A stretch of 64,000 nt of DNA from Actinostola sp. cb2023 (lineage: Eukaryota > Cnidaria > Anthozoa > Actiniaria > Actinostolidae), in contig JAUJYZ010001405.1 in NCBI GenBank assembly GCA_033675265.1, forward strand, positions 124,001 to 188,000, written 5' to 3'. The notes under the pieces were generated by a model. It saw only the letters and a list, made by a program, of their open reading frames with translations. It made no database searches and was not told the origin of the DNA. Shown piece by piece: positions 32,101-44,100 of the stretch. A program made the position numbers and the translations under genes. The number at the start of each line of letters is the position of its first letter. Within the stretch, counting starts at the first letter, position 1.

Positions 32101-35100
32101 CAATCGTCCAGTCCCCTCCCCTCCCAGTCCAATCGTCCAGTCCCCTCCCCTCCCAGTCCAAGCGTCCAGTCCCCCCTCCCAGTCCAGTCCAATCGTCCAG
32201 TCCCCTCCCCTCCCAGTCCAATCCTCCAGTCCCCTCCCCGCCCAGTCCAATCGTCCAGTCCCCTCCCCTCCCAGTCCAATCGTCCAGTCCCCTCCCCTCC
32301 CAGTCCAATCGTCCAGTCCCTCTCCCTCCCAGTCCAATCGTCCAGTCCCCTCCCCTCCCAGTCCAATCGTCCAGTCCCCTCCCCTCCCAGTCCAATCGTC
32401 CAGTCCCCTCCCAGTCCAATCGTCCAGTCCTCTCCCCTTCCAGTCCAATCGTCCAGTCCCCTCCCCTCCCAGTCCAATCGTCCAGTCCCCTCCCCTCCCA
32501 GTCCAATCGTCCAGTCCCCTCCCCTCCCAGTCCAATCGTCCAGTCCCCTCCCCTCCCAGTCCAATCGTCGCCTCCCCTCCCAGTCCAATCGTCCTGTCCC
32601 AGTCCCCTCCAGTCCCAGTCCCAGTCCAATCGTCCAGTCCCCTCCCCTCCCAGTCCAATCGTCCAGTCCCCTCCCAGTCCAATCGTCCAGTCCCCTCCCC
32701 TCCCATTCCAATCGTCCAGTCCCCTCCCCTCCCAGTCCAATCGTCCAGTCCCCTCCCCTCCCAGTCCAATCGTCCAGTCCCCTCCCCTCCCAGTCCAATC
32801 GTCCAGTCCCCTCCCCTCCCAGTCCAATCGTCCAGTCCCCTCCCAGTCCAATCGTCCAGTCCCCTCCCCTCCCAGTCCAATCGTCCAGTCTCCTCCCCGC
32901 CCATGTCCAATCGTCCAGTCCTCTCCCTCCCAGTCCAATCGTCCAGTCCCCTCCCCTCCCAGTCCAATCGTCCAGTCCCCTCCCCTCCCAGTCCAATCGT
33001 CCAGTACCCTCCCAGTCCAGTCCAATCGTCCAGTCCCCTCCCCTCCCAGTCCAATCGTCCAGTCCCCTCCCCGCCCAGTCCAATCGTCCAGTCCCCTCCC
33101 CTCCCAGTCCAATCGTCCAGTCCCCTCCAGTCCCAGTCCAATCGTCCAGTCCCCTCCCCTCCCAGTCCAGTCGTCCAGTCCCCTCCCCTCCCAGTCCAAT
33201 CGTACAGTCCCCTCCCCTCCCAGTCCAATCGTCCAGTCCCCTCCCAGTCCAATCGTCCAGTCCTCCTCCCCTTCCAGTCCAATCGTCCAGTCCCCTCCCA
33301 GTCCAATCGTCCAGTCCCCCTCCCCTTCCAGTCCAATCGTCCAGTCCCCTCCCCTCCCAGTCCAATCGTCCAGTCCCCTCCCCTCCCAGTCCAATCGTCC
33401 AGTCCCCTCCCCGCCCAGTCCAATCGTCCTGTCCCCTCCCCTCCCAGTCCAATCGTCCAGTCCCCTCCCCTCCCAGTCCAATCGTCCAGTCCCCCCTCCC
33501 AGTCCAATCGTCCAGTCCCCTCCCCTCCCAGTCCAATCGTCCAGTCCCCTCCCCTCCCATGTCCAATCGTCCAGTCCCTCTCCCCTCCCAGTCCAATCGT
33601 CCAGTCCCCTCCCCTCCCAGTCCAAGCGTCCAGTACCCTCCCAGTCCAGTCCAATCGTCCAGTCCCCTCCCCTCCCAGTCCAATCCTCCAGTCCCCTCCC
33701 AGTCCAATCGTCCAGTCCTCTCCCCTTCCAGTCCAATCGTCCAGTCCCCTCCCCTCCCAGTCCAATCGTCCAGTCCTCTCCCCTCCCAGTCCAATCGTCC
33801 AGTCTCCTCCCCTCCCAGTCCAATCGTCCAGTCCCCTCCCCTCCCAGTCCAATCGTCCAGTCCCCTCCCCTCCCTTGTCCAATCGTCCAGTCCCCTCCCC
33901 TCCCAGTCCAATCGTCCAGTCCCCTCCCCGCCCAGTCCAATCGTCCAGTCCCCTCCCCTCCCAGTCCAATCGTCCAGTCCCCTCCCCTCCCAGTCCAATC
34001 GTCCAGTACCCTCCCAGTCCCAGTCCAATCGTCCAGTCCCCCTCCCCTCCCAGTCCAATCCTCCAGTCCCCTCCCCTCCCCAGTCCAATCGTCCAGTCCC
34101 CTCCCCTCCCAGTCCAATCGTCCAGTCCCCTCCACTCCCAGTCCAATCGTCCAGTCCCCTCCCCTCCCAGTCCAGTCGTCCAGTCCCCTCCCCTCCCAGT
34201 CCAATCGTCCAGTCCCCTCCCCTCCCAGTCCAATCGTCCAGTCCCCCCCTCCCAGTCCAATCGTCCAGTCCTCTCCCCTTCCAGTCCAATCGTCCCCTCC
34301 CCTCCCAGTCCAATCGTCCAGTCCTCTCCCCTTCCAGTCCAATCGTCCAGTCCCCTCCCCTCCCAGTCCAATCGTCGTCCAGTCCCCTCCCCTCCCAGTC
34401 CAATCGTCCCAGTCCCCTCCCCCCCTTGTCCAATCGTCCAGTCCCCTCCCCTCCCAGTCCAATCGTCCAGTCCCCTCCCCTCCCAGTCCAATCGTACAGT
34501 CCCCTCCCCTCCCAGTCCAATCGTCCAGTCCCCTCCCCTCCCAGTCCAATCGTCCAGTCCTCTCCCCTCCCAGTCCAATCGTCCAGTCCCCTCCCAGTCC
34601 AATCGTCCAGTCCCTCCCCTTCCAGTCCAATCGTCCAGTCCCCTCCCCTCCCAGTCCAATCGTCCAGTCCCCTCCCCTCCCAGTCCAATCGCGTCCCCTC
34701 CCCTCCCAGTCCAATCGTCCTGTCCCCTCCCCTCCCAGTCCAATCGTCCAGTCCCCTCCCCTCCCAGTCCAATCGTCCAGTCCCCCTCCCCTCGTCCAGT
34801 CCAATCGTCCAGTCCCCTCCCCTCCCAGTCCAATCGTCCAGTCTCCTCCCCGCCCATGTCCAATCGTCCAGTCCTCTCCCCTCCCAGTCCAATCGTCCAG
34901 TCCCCTCCCCTCCCAGTCCAATCGTCCAGTCCCCTCCCAGTCCAGTCCAATCGTCCAGTCCCCTCCCCTCCCAGTCCAATCCTCCAGTCCCTCCCCTCCC
35001 AGTCCAATCGTCCAGTCCCCTCCCCTTCCAGTCCAATCGTCCAGTCCCCTCCCAGTCCAATCGTCCAGTCCCTCCCCTTCCAGTCCAATCGTCCAGTCCC

Positions 35101-38100
35101 CTCCCCTCCCAGTCCAATCGTCCAGTCCCCTCCCCTCCCAGTCCAATCGTCCAGTCCCCTCCCCGCCCAGTCCAATCGTCCAGTCCCCTCCCCAGTCCCA
35201 GTCCAATCGTCCAGTCCCCTCCCCTCCCAGTCCAATCGTCCAGTCCCCTCCCAGTCCAATCGTCCAGTCCCCTCCCCTTCCAGTCCAATCGTCCAGTCCC
35301 CTCCCTCCCAGTCCAATCGTCCAGTCCCCTCCCCTTCCAGTCCAATCGTCCAGTCTCCTCCCCTCCCAGTCCAATCGTCCAGTCCCCTCCCCTCCCAGTC
35401 CAATCCTCCAGTCCCCTCCCCGCCCAGTCCAATCGTCCAGTCCCCTCCCCTCCCAGTCCAATCGTCCAGTCCCCTCCCCGCCCAGTCCAATCGTCCAGTC
35501 TCCCCTCCCCTCCCAGTCCAATCGTCCAGTCCCCTCCCCTCCCAGTCCAATCGTCCAGTCCCCTCCCAGTCCCAGTCCAATCGTCCAGTCCCCTCCCCTC
35601 CCAGTCCAATCCTCCAGTCCCCTCCCCTCCCCCAGTCCAATCGTCCAGTCCCCTCCCCTCCCAGTCCAATCGTCCAGTCCCCTCCACTCCCAGTCCAATC
35701 GTCCAGTCCCCTCCCCTCCCAGTCCAATCGTCCAGTCCCCTCCCCTCCCAGTCCAATCGTCCAGTCCCCTCCCCTCCCAGTCCAATCGTCCAGTCCAGTC
35801 CCCTCCAGTCCAATCGTCCAGTCCCCTCCCCTTCCAGTCCAATCGTCCAGTCCCCTCCCCTCCCAGTCCAATCGTCCAGTCCCCTCCCCTTCCAGTCCAA
35901 TCGTCCAGTCCCCTCCCCTCCCAGTCCAATCGTCCAGTCCCCTCCCCTCCCAGTCCAATCGTCCAGTCCCCTCCCCGCCTTGTCCAATCGTCCAGTCCCC
36001 TCCCCTCCCAGTCCAATCGTCCAGTCCCCTCCCCGCCCCAGTCCAATCGTCCAGTCCCCTCCCCTCCCAGTCCAATCGTCCAGTCCCCTCCCCTCCCAGT
36101 CCAATCGTCCAGTCCCCTCCCAGTCCAATCGTCCAGTCCCCTCCCCTCCCAGTCCAATCGTCCAGTCCCCTCCCCGCCCAGTCCAATCGTCCAGTCCCCT
36201 CCCCTCCCAGTCCAATCGTCCAGTCCCCTCCCCTCCCAGTCCAATCGTCCAGTCCCCTCCCCTCCCAGTCCAATCGTCCAGTCCCCTCCCCTCCCAGTCC
36301 AATCGTCCAGTCCCCCTCCCCTCCCAGTCCAATCGTCCAGTCCCCTCCCCGCCCAGTCCAATCGTCCAGTCCCCTCCCCCCCCCAGTCCAATCGTCCAGT
36401 CCCCTCCCCTCCCAGTCCAATCGTCCAGTCCCCCCCCCCTCCCAGTCCAATCGTCCAGTCCCCTCCCAGTCCAGTCCAATCGTCCAGTCCCCTCCCCTCC
36501 CAGTCCAATAGTCCAGTCCCCTCCCCCTCCCAGTCCAATCGTCCAGTCCCCTCCCCTCCCAGTCCAATCGTCCAGTCCCCTCCACTCCCAGTCCAATCGT
36601 CCAGTCCCCTCCCCTCCCAGTCCAATCGTCCAGTCCCCTCCCCTCCCAGTCCAATCGTCCAGTCCCCTCCCCTCCCAGTCCAATCGTCCAGTCCTCTCCC
36701 TCCCAGTCCAATCGTCCAGTCCCCTCCCCTTCCAGTCCAATCGTCCAGTCCCCTCCCCTCCCAGTCCAATCGTCCAGTCCTCTCCCCTTCCAGTCCAATC
36801 GTCCAGTCCCCTCCCCTCCCAATCCAATCGTCCAGTCCCCTCCCCTCCCAGTCCAATCCTCCAGTCCCCCCTCCCCAGTCCCATTGTCCAATCGTCCAGT
36901 CCCCTCCCCTCCCCCCAGTCCAATCGTCCAGTCCCCTCCCCTCCCATGTCCAATCGTCCAGTCCCTCCCCTCCCAGTCCAATCGTCCAGTCCCCTCCCCT
37001 CCCAGTCCAATCGTCCAGTACCCTCCCCAGTCCAGTCCAATCGTCCAGTCCCCTCCCCCTCCCAGTCCAATCCTCCAGTCCCCTCCCCGCCCAGTCCAAT
37101 CGTCCAGTCCCCTCCCCTCCCAGTCCAATCGTCCAGTCCCTTCCACTCCCAGTCCAATTGTCCAGTCCCCTCCCCTCCCAGTCCAGTCGTCCAGTCCCCT
37201 CCCCTCCCAGTCCAATCGTACAGTCCCCTCCCCTCCCAGTCCAATCGTCCAGTCCCCTCCCAGTCCAATCGTCCAGTCCCCTCCCCTTCCAGTCCAATCG
37301 TCCGACCCTCCCCTCCCAGTCCAATCGTCCAGTCCTCTCCCCTTCCAGTCCAAATCGTCCAGTCCCCTCCCCTCCCAATCCAATCGTCCAGTCCCCTCCC
37401 CTCCCAGTCCAATCCTCCAGTCCCCTCCCCGCCTTGTCCAATCGTCCAGTCCCCTCCCCTCCCAGTCCAATCGTCCAGTCCCCTCCCCGCCCATGTCCAA
37501 TCGTCCAGTCCTCTCCCCCTCCCAGTCCAATCGTCCAGTCCCCTCCCCTCCCAGTCCAATCGTCCAGTCCCCTCCCAGTCCAATCGTCCAGTCCCCTCCC
37601 CCTCCCAGTCCAATCGTCCAGTCTCCTCCCCGCCCATGTCCAATCGTCCAGTCCTCTCCCCTCCCAGTCCAATCGTCCAGTCCCCTCCCCTCCCAGTCCA
37701 ATCGTCCAGTCCCCTCCCCTCCCAGTCCAAGCGTCCAGTACCCTCCCAGTCCAGTCCAATCGTCCAGTCCCCTCCCCTCCCAGTCCAATCGTCCAGTCCC
37801 CTCCCCGCCCAGTCCAATCGTCCAGTCCCCTCCCCGCCCAGTCCAATCGTCCGTCCCCTCCAGTCCCCTCCCCTCCCAGTCCAATCGTCCAGTCCCCTCC
37901 CCTCCCAGTCCAATCGTCCAGTCCCCTCCCAGTCCAGTCCAATCGTCCAGTCCCCTCCCCTCCCAGTCCAATCCTCCAGTCCCCTCCCCGCCCAGTCCAA
38001 TCGTCCAGTCCCCTCCCCTCCCAGTCCAATCGTCCAGTCCCCTCCACTCCCAGTCCAATAGTCCAGTCCCCTCCCCTCCCAGTCCAGTCGTCCAGTCCCC

Positions 38101-41100
38101 TCCCCTCCCAGTCCAATCGTACAGTCCCCTCCCCTCCCAGTCCAATCGTCCAGTCCCCTCCCAGTCCAATCGTCCAGTCCCTCTCCCCTTCCAGTCCAAT
38201 CGACCAGTCCCCTCTCCCAGTCCAATCGTCCAGTCCCCTCCCCTTCCAGTCCAATCGTCCAGTCCCCTCCCCTCCCAATCCAATCGTCCAGTCCCCTCCC
38301 CTCCCAGTCCAATCCTCCAGTCCCCTCCCCGCCTTGTCCAATCGTCCAGTCCCCTCCCCTCCCAGTCCAATCGTCCAGTCCCCTCCCCGCCCCATGTCCA
38401 ATCGTCCAGTCCAATCCGTCCCAGTCCAATCGTCCAGTCCAGTCCAATCGTCCAGTCCCCTCCCCTCCCAGTCCAATCGTCCAGTCCCCTCCCAGTCCAA
38501 TCGTCCAGTCCCCTCCCCTCCCAGTCCAATCGTCCAGTCCCCTCCCCTCCCAGTCCAATCGTCCAGTCCCCTCCCCTCCCAGTCCAATCGTCCAGTCCCC
38601 TCCCCTCCCAGTCCAATCGTCCAGTCCCCTCCCCTCCCAGTCCAAGCGTCCAGTAACCCTCCCAGTCCAGTCCAATCGTCCAGTCCCCTCCCCTCCCAGT
38701 CCAATCCTCCAGTCCCCTCCCCGCCCAGTCCAATCGTCCAGTCCCCTCCCCGCCCAGTCCAATCGTCCAGTCCCCTCCCCTCCCAGTCCAATCGTCCAGT
38801 CCCCTCCCCTCCCAGTCCAATCGTCCAGTCCCCTCCCTCCCAGTCCAATCGTCGTCCAGTCCCCTCCCCTCCCAGTCCAATCCTCCAGTCCCCTCCCCGC
38901 CCAGTCCAATCGTCCAGTCCCCTCCCCTCCCAGTCCAATCGTCCAGTCCCCTCCACTCCCAGTCCAATAGTCCAGTCCCCTCCCCTCCCAGTCCAGTCGT
39001 CCAGTCCCCTCCCCTCCCAGTCCAATCGTCCAGTCCCCTCCCCTCCCAGTCCAATCGTCCGTCCCCTCCCCTCCCAGTCCAATCGTCCAGTCCTCTCCCC
39101 TTCCAGTCCAATCGACCAGTCCAATCGTCCAGTCCCCTCCCAGTCCAATCGTCCAGTCCTCTCCCCCTCCCAGTCCAATCGTCCAGTCCCCTCCCCTCCC
39201 AATCCAATCGTCCAGTCCCCTCCCCTCCCAGTCCAATCCTCCAGTCCCCTCCCCGCCTTGTCCAATCGTCCAGTCCCCTCCCCTCCCAGTCCAATCGTCC
39301 AGTCCCCTCCCCGCCCCAGTCCAATCGTCCAGTCCCCTCCCCTCCCAGTCCAATCGTCCAGTCCCCTCCCTCCCAGTCCAATCGTCCAGTCCCCTCCCAG
39401 TCCAATCGTCCAGTCCCCTCCCCTCCCAGTCCAATCGTCCAGTCTCCTCCCCGCCCATGTCCAATCGTCCAGTCCTCTCCCCTCCCAGTCCAATCGTCCA
39501 GTCCCCTCCCCTCCCAGTCCAATCGTCCAGTCCCCTCCCCTCCCAGTCCAATCGTCCAGTACCCTCCCAGTCCAGTCCAATCGTCCAGTCCCCTCCCCTC
39601 CCAGTCCAATCCTCCAGTCCCCTCCCCTCCCAGTCCAATCGTCCAGTCCCCTCCCCTCCCAGTCCAATCGTCCAGTCCCCTCCCAGTCCAATCGTCCAGT
39701 CCCCTCCCCTTCCAGTCCAATCGTCCAGTCCCCTCCCAGTCCAATCGTCCAGTCCCCTCCCCTTCCAGTCCAATCGTCCAGTCCCCTCCCCTCCCAGTCC
39801 AATCGTCCAGTCCCCTCCCCTCCCAGTCCAATCGTCCGCCTCCCCCTCCCAGTCCAATCGTCCAGTCCCCTCCCCTCCCAGTCTAATCGTCCAGTCCCCT
39901 CCCCTCCCAGTCCAATCGTCCAGTCCCCTCCCCTCCCAGTCCAATCGTCCAGTCCCCTCCCCTCCCAGTCCAATCGTCCAGTCCCTCCCCGCCCATGTCC
40001 AATCGTCCAGTCCTCTCCCCTCCCAGTCCAATCGTCCAGTCCCCTCCCCTCCCAGTCCAATCGTCCAGTCCCCTCCCCTCCCAGTCCAATCGTCCAGTAC
40101 CCTCCCAGTCCAGTCCAATCGTCCAGTCCCCTCCCCTCCCAGTCCAATCGTCCAGTCCCCTCCCCTCCCAGTCCAATCGTCCAGTCCCCTCCCCTCCCAG
40201 TCCAATCGTCCAGTCCCCTCCCCTCCCAGTCCAATCGTCCAGTCCCCTCCCCAGTCCAATCGTCCAGTCCCCTCCCCCTCCCAGTCCAATCGTCCAGTCT
40301 CCTCCCCGCCCATGTCCAATCGTCCAGTCCTCTCCCCTCCCAGTCCAATCGTCCAGTCCCCTCCCTCCCAGTCCAATCGTCCAGTCCCCTCCCCTCCCAG
40401 TCCAATCGTCCAGTCCCCTCCCAGTCCAGTCCAATCGTCCAGTCCCCTCCCCTCCCAGTCCAATCGTCCAGTCCCCTCCCCCCAGTCCCAGTCCAATCGT
40501 CCAGTCCCCTCCCCTCCCAGTCCAATCGTCCAGTCCCCTCCAGTCCCAATCGTCCAGTCCCCTCCCCTTCCAGTCCAATCGTCCAGTCCCCTCCCCTTCC
40601 AGTCCAATCGTCCAGTCCCCTCCCCTCCCAGTCCAATCGTCCAGTCCCCTCCCCTCCCAGTCCAATCGTCCAGTCCCCTCCCCTCCCAGTCCAATCGTCC
40701 AGTCCCCTCCCCTCCCAGTCCAATCGTCCAGTCCCCTCCCCTCCCAGTCCAATCGTCCAGTCCCCTCCCCTCCCAGTCCAATCGTCCAGTCCCCTCCCCT
40801 CCCAGTCCAATCGTCCAGTCCCCTCCCAGTCCAATCGTCCAGTCCCCTCCCCTCCCAGTCCAATCGTCCAGTCTCCTCCCCTCCCAGTCCAATCGTCCAG
40901 TCCCCTCCCCTCCCAGTCCAATCGTCCAGTCCCCTCCCCTCCCAGTCCAATCGTCCAGTCCCCTCCCCTCCCAGTCCAATCGTCCAGTCCCCCTCCCAGT
41001 CCCAGTCCAATCGTCCAGTCCCCTCCCCTCCCAGTCCAATCGTCCAGTCCCCTCCCCTCCCAGTCCAATCGTCCAGTCCCCTCCCCTCCCAGTCCAATCG

Positions 41101-44100
41101 TCCAGTCCCCTCCCCTCCCAGTCCAATCGTCCAGTCCCCTCCCCTTCCAGTCCAATCGTCCAGTCCCTCCCCTCCTAGTCCAATCGTCCAGTCCCCTCCC
41201 CTCCCAGTCCAATCGTCCAGTCCCCTCCCCTCCCAGTCCAATCGTCCAGTCCCCTCCCCTCCCAGTCCAATCGTCCGTCCCCTCCCCTCCCAGTCCAATC
41301 GTCCAGTCCCCTCCCCTCCCAGTCCAATCGTCCAGTCCCCTCCCCTCCCAGTCCAATCGTCCCCCCTCCCCTCCCAGTCCAATCGTCCAGTCCCCTCCCC
41401 TCCCAGTCCAATCGTCCAGTCCCCTCCCCGCCCAGTCCAATCGTCCAGTCCCCTCCCCTCCCAGTCCAATCGTCCAGTCCCCTCCCCTCCCAGTCCAATC
41501 GTCCCAGTCCCCTCCCCTCCCAGTCCAATCGTCCAGTACCCTCCCCTCCCAGTCCAATCGTCCAGTCCCCTCCCCTCCCAGTCCAATCCTCCAGTCCCCT
41601 CCCCTCCCAGTCCAATCGTCCAGTCCCCTCCCCTCCCAGTCCAATCGTCCAGTCCCCTCCCACTCCCAGTCCAATCGTCCAGTCCCCTCCCCTCCCAGTC
41701 CAATCGTCCAGTCCCCTCCCCTCCCAATCCAATCGTCCAGTCCCCTCCCCTCCCAGTCCAATCGTCCAGTCCCCTCCCAGTCCAATCGTCCAGTCCTCTC
41801 CCCTTCCAGTCCAATCGTCCAGTCCCCTCCCCTACCCATGTCCAATCGTCCAATCCCCTCCCAGTCCAATCGTCCAGTCCCCTCCCAGTCCAATCGTCCA
41901 GTCCCCTCCCCTCCCAGTCCAATCGTCCAGTCCCCTCCCCGCCCAGTCCAATCGTCCAGTCCCCTCCCCTCCCAGTCCAATCGTCCAGTCCCCTCCCCTC
42001 CCAGTCCAATCGTCCAGTCCCCTCCCCTTCCAGTCCAATCGTCCAGTCCCCTCCCCTCCAGTCCAATCGTCCAGTCCCCTCCCCTCCCAGTCCAATCCTC
42101 CAGTCCCCTCCCCCGCCTTGTCCAATCGTCCAGTCCCCTCCCCTCCCAGTCCAATCGTCCAGTCCCCTCCCCGCCCATGTCCAATCGTCCAGTCCTCTCC
42201 CCTCCCAGTCCAATCGTCCAGTCCCCTCCCCTCCCAGTCCAATCGTCCAGTCCCCTCCCAGTCCAATCGTCCAGTCCCCTCCCCTCCCCAGTCCAATCGT
42301 CCAGTCCCCTCCCCTCCCAGTCCAATCGTCCAGTCCCCTCCCAGTCCAATCGTCCAGTCCCTCCCCTTCCAGTCCAATCGACCAGTCCCCTCCCAGTCCA
42401 ATCGTCCAGTCCTCTCCCCTTCCAGTCCAATCGTCCAGTCCCCTCCCCTCCCAATCCAATCGTCCAGTCCCCTCCCCTCCCAGTCCAATCGTCCAGTCCC
42501 CTCCCAGTCCAATCGTCCAGTCCTCTCCCCTTCCAGTCCAATCGTCCAGTCCCCTCCCCTCCCAGTCCAATCCCCTCGGCACAGGCCCCCAGTCCAATCG
42601 TCCAGTCCCCTCCCAGTCCAATCGTCCAGTCCCCTCCCCTCCCAGTCCAATCGTCCAGTCCCCTCCCCGCCCAGTCCAATCGTCCAGTCCCATCCCCTCC
42701 CAGTCCAATCGTCCAGTCCCCTCCCCACCCAGTCCAATCGTCCAGTCCTCTCCCCTTCCAGTCCAATCGTCCAGTCCCCTCCCCTCCCAATCCAATCGTC
42801 CAGTCCCCTCCCCTCCCAGTCCAATCCTCCAGTCCCCTCCCCGCCTTGTCCAATCGTCCAGTCCCCTCCCCTCCCAGTCCAATCGTCCAGTCCCCTCCCC
42901 GCCCATGTCCAATCGTCCAGTCCCTCTCCCCTCCCAGTCCAATCGTCCAGTCCCCTCCCCTCCCAGTCCAATCGTCCAGTCCCCTCCCAGTCCAATCGTC
43001 CAGTCCCCTCCCCTCCCAGTCCAATCGTACAGTCCCCTCCCCTCCCAGTCCAATCGTCCAGTCCCCTCCCAGTCCAATCGTCCAGTCCTCTCCCCTTCCA
43101 GTCCAATCGACCAGTCCCCTCCCAGTCCAATCGTCCAGTCCCTCTCCCCTTCCAGTCCAATCGTCCAGTCCCCTCCCCCTCCCAATCCAATCGTCCAGTC
43201 CCCTCCCCTCCCAGTCCAATCCTCCAGTCCCCTCCCCGCCTTGTCCAATCGTCCAGTCCCCTCCCCTCCCAGTCCAATCGTCCAGTCCCCTCCCCGCCCA
43301 TGTCCAATCGTCCAGTCCTCTCCCCTCCCAGTCCAATCGTCCAGTCCCCTCCCCTCCCAGTCCAATCGTCCAGTCCCCTCCCAGTCCAATCGTCCAGTCC
43401 CCTCCCCTCCCAGTCCAATCGTCCAGTCCCCTCCCCGCCCATGTCCAATCGTCCAGTCCTCTCCCCTCCCAGTCCAATCGTCCAGTCCCCTCCCCTCCCA
43501 GTCCAATCGTCCAGTCCCCTCCCAGTCCAATCGTCCAGTCCCCTCCCCTCCCAGTCCAATCGTACAGTCCCTCCCCTCCCAGTCCAATCGTCCAGTCCCC
43601 TCCCAGTCCAATCGTCCAGTCCTCTCCCCTTCCAGTCCAATCGACCAGTCCCCTCCCAGTCCAATCGTCCAGTCCTCTCCCCTTCCAGTCCAATCGTCCA
43701 GTCCCCTCCCCTCCCAATCCAATCGTCCAGTCCCCTCCCCTCCCAGTCCAATCCTCCAGTCCCCTCCCCGCCCCCCTTGTCCAATCGTCCAGTCCCCTCC
43801 CCTCCCAGTCCAATCGTCCAGTCCCCTCCCCGCCCATGTCCAATCGTCCAGTCCTCTCCCCTCCCAGTCCAATCGTCCAGTCCCCTCCCCTCCCAGTCCA
43901 ATCGTCCAGTCCCCTCCCAGTCCAATCGTCCAGTCCCCTCCCCTCCCAGTCCAATCGTCCAGTCTCCTCCCCGCCCATGTCCAATCGTCCAGTCCTCTCC
44001 CCTCCCAGTCCAATCGTCCAGTCCCCTCCCCTCCCAGTCCAATCGTCCAGTCCCCTCCCCTCCCAGTCCAAGCGTCCAGTACCCTCCCAGTCCAGTCCAA

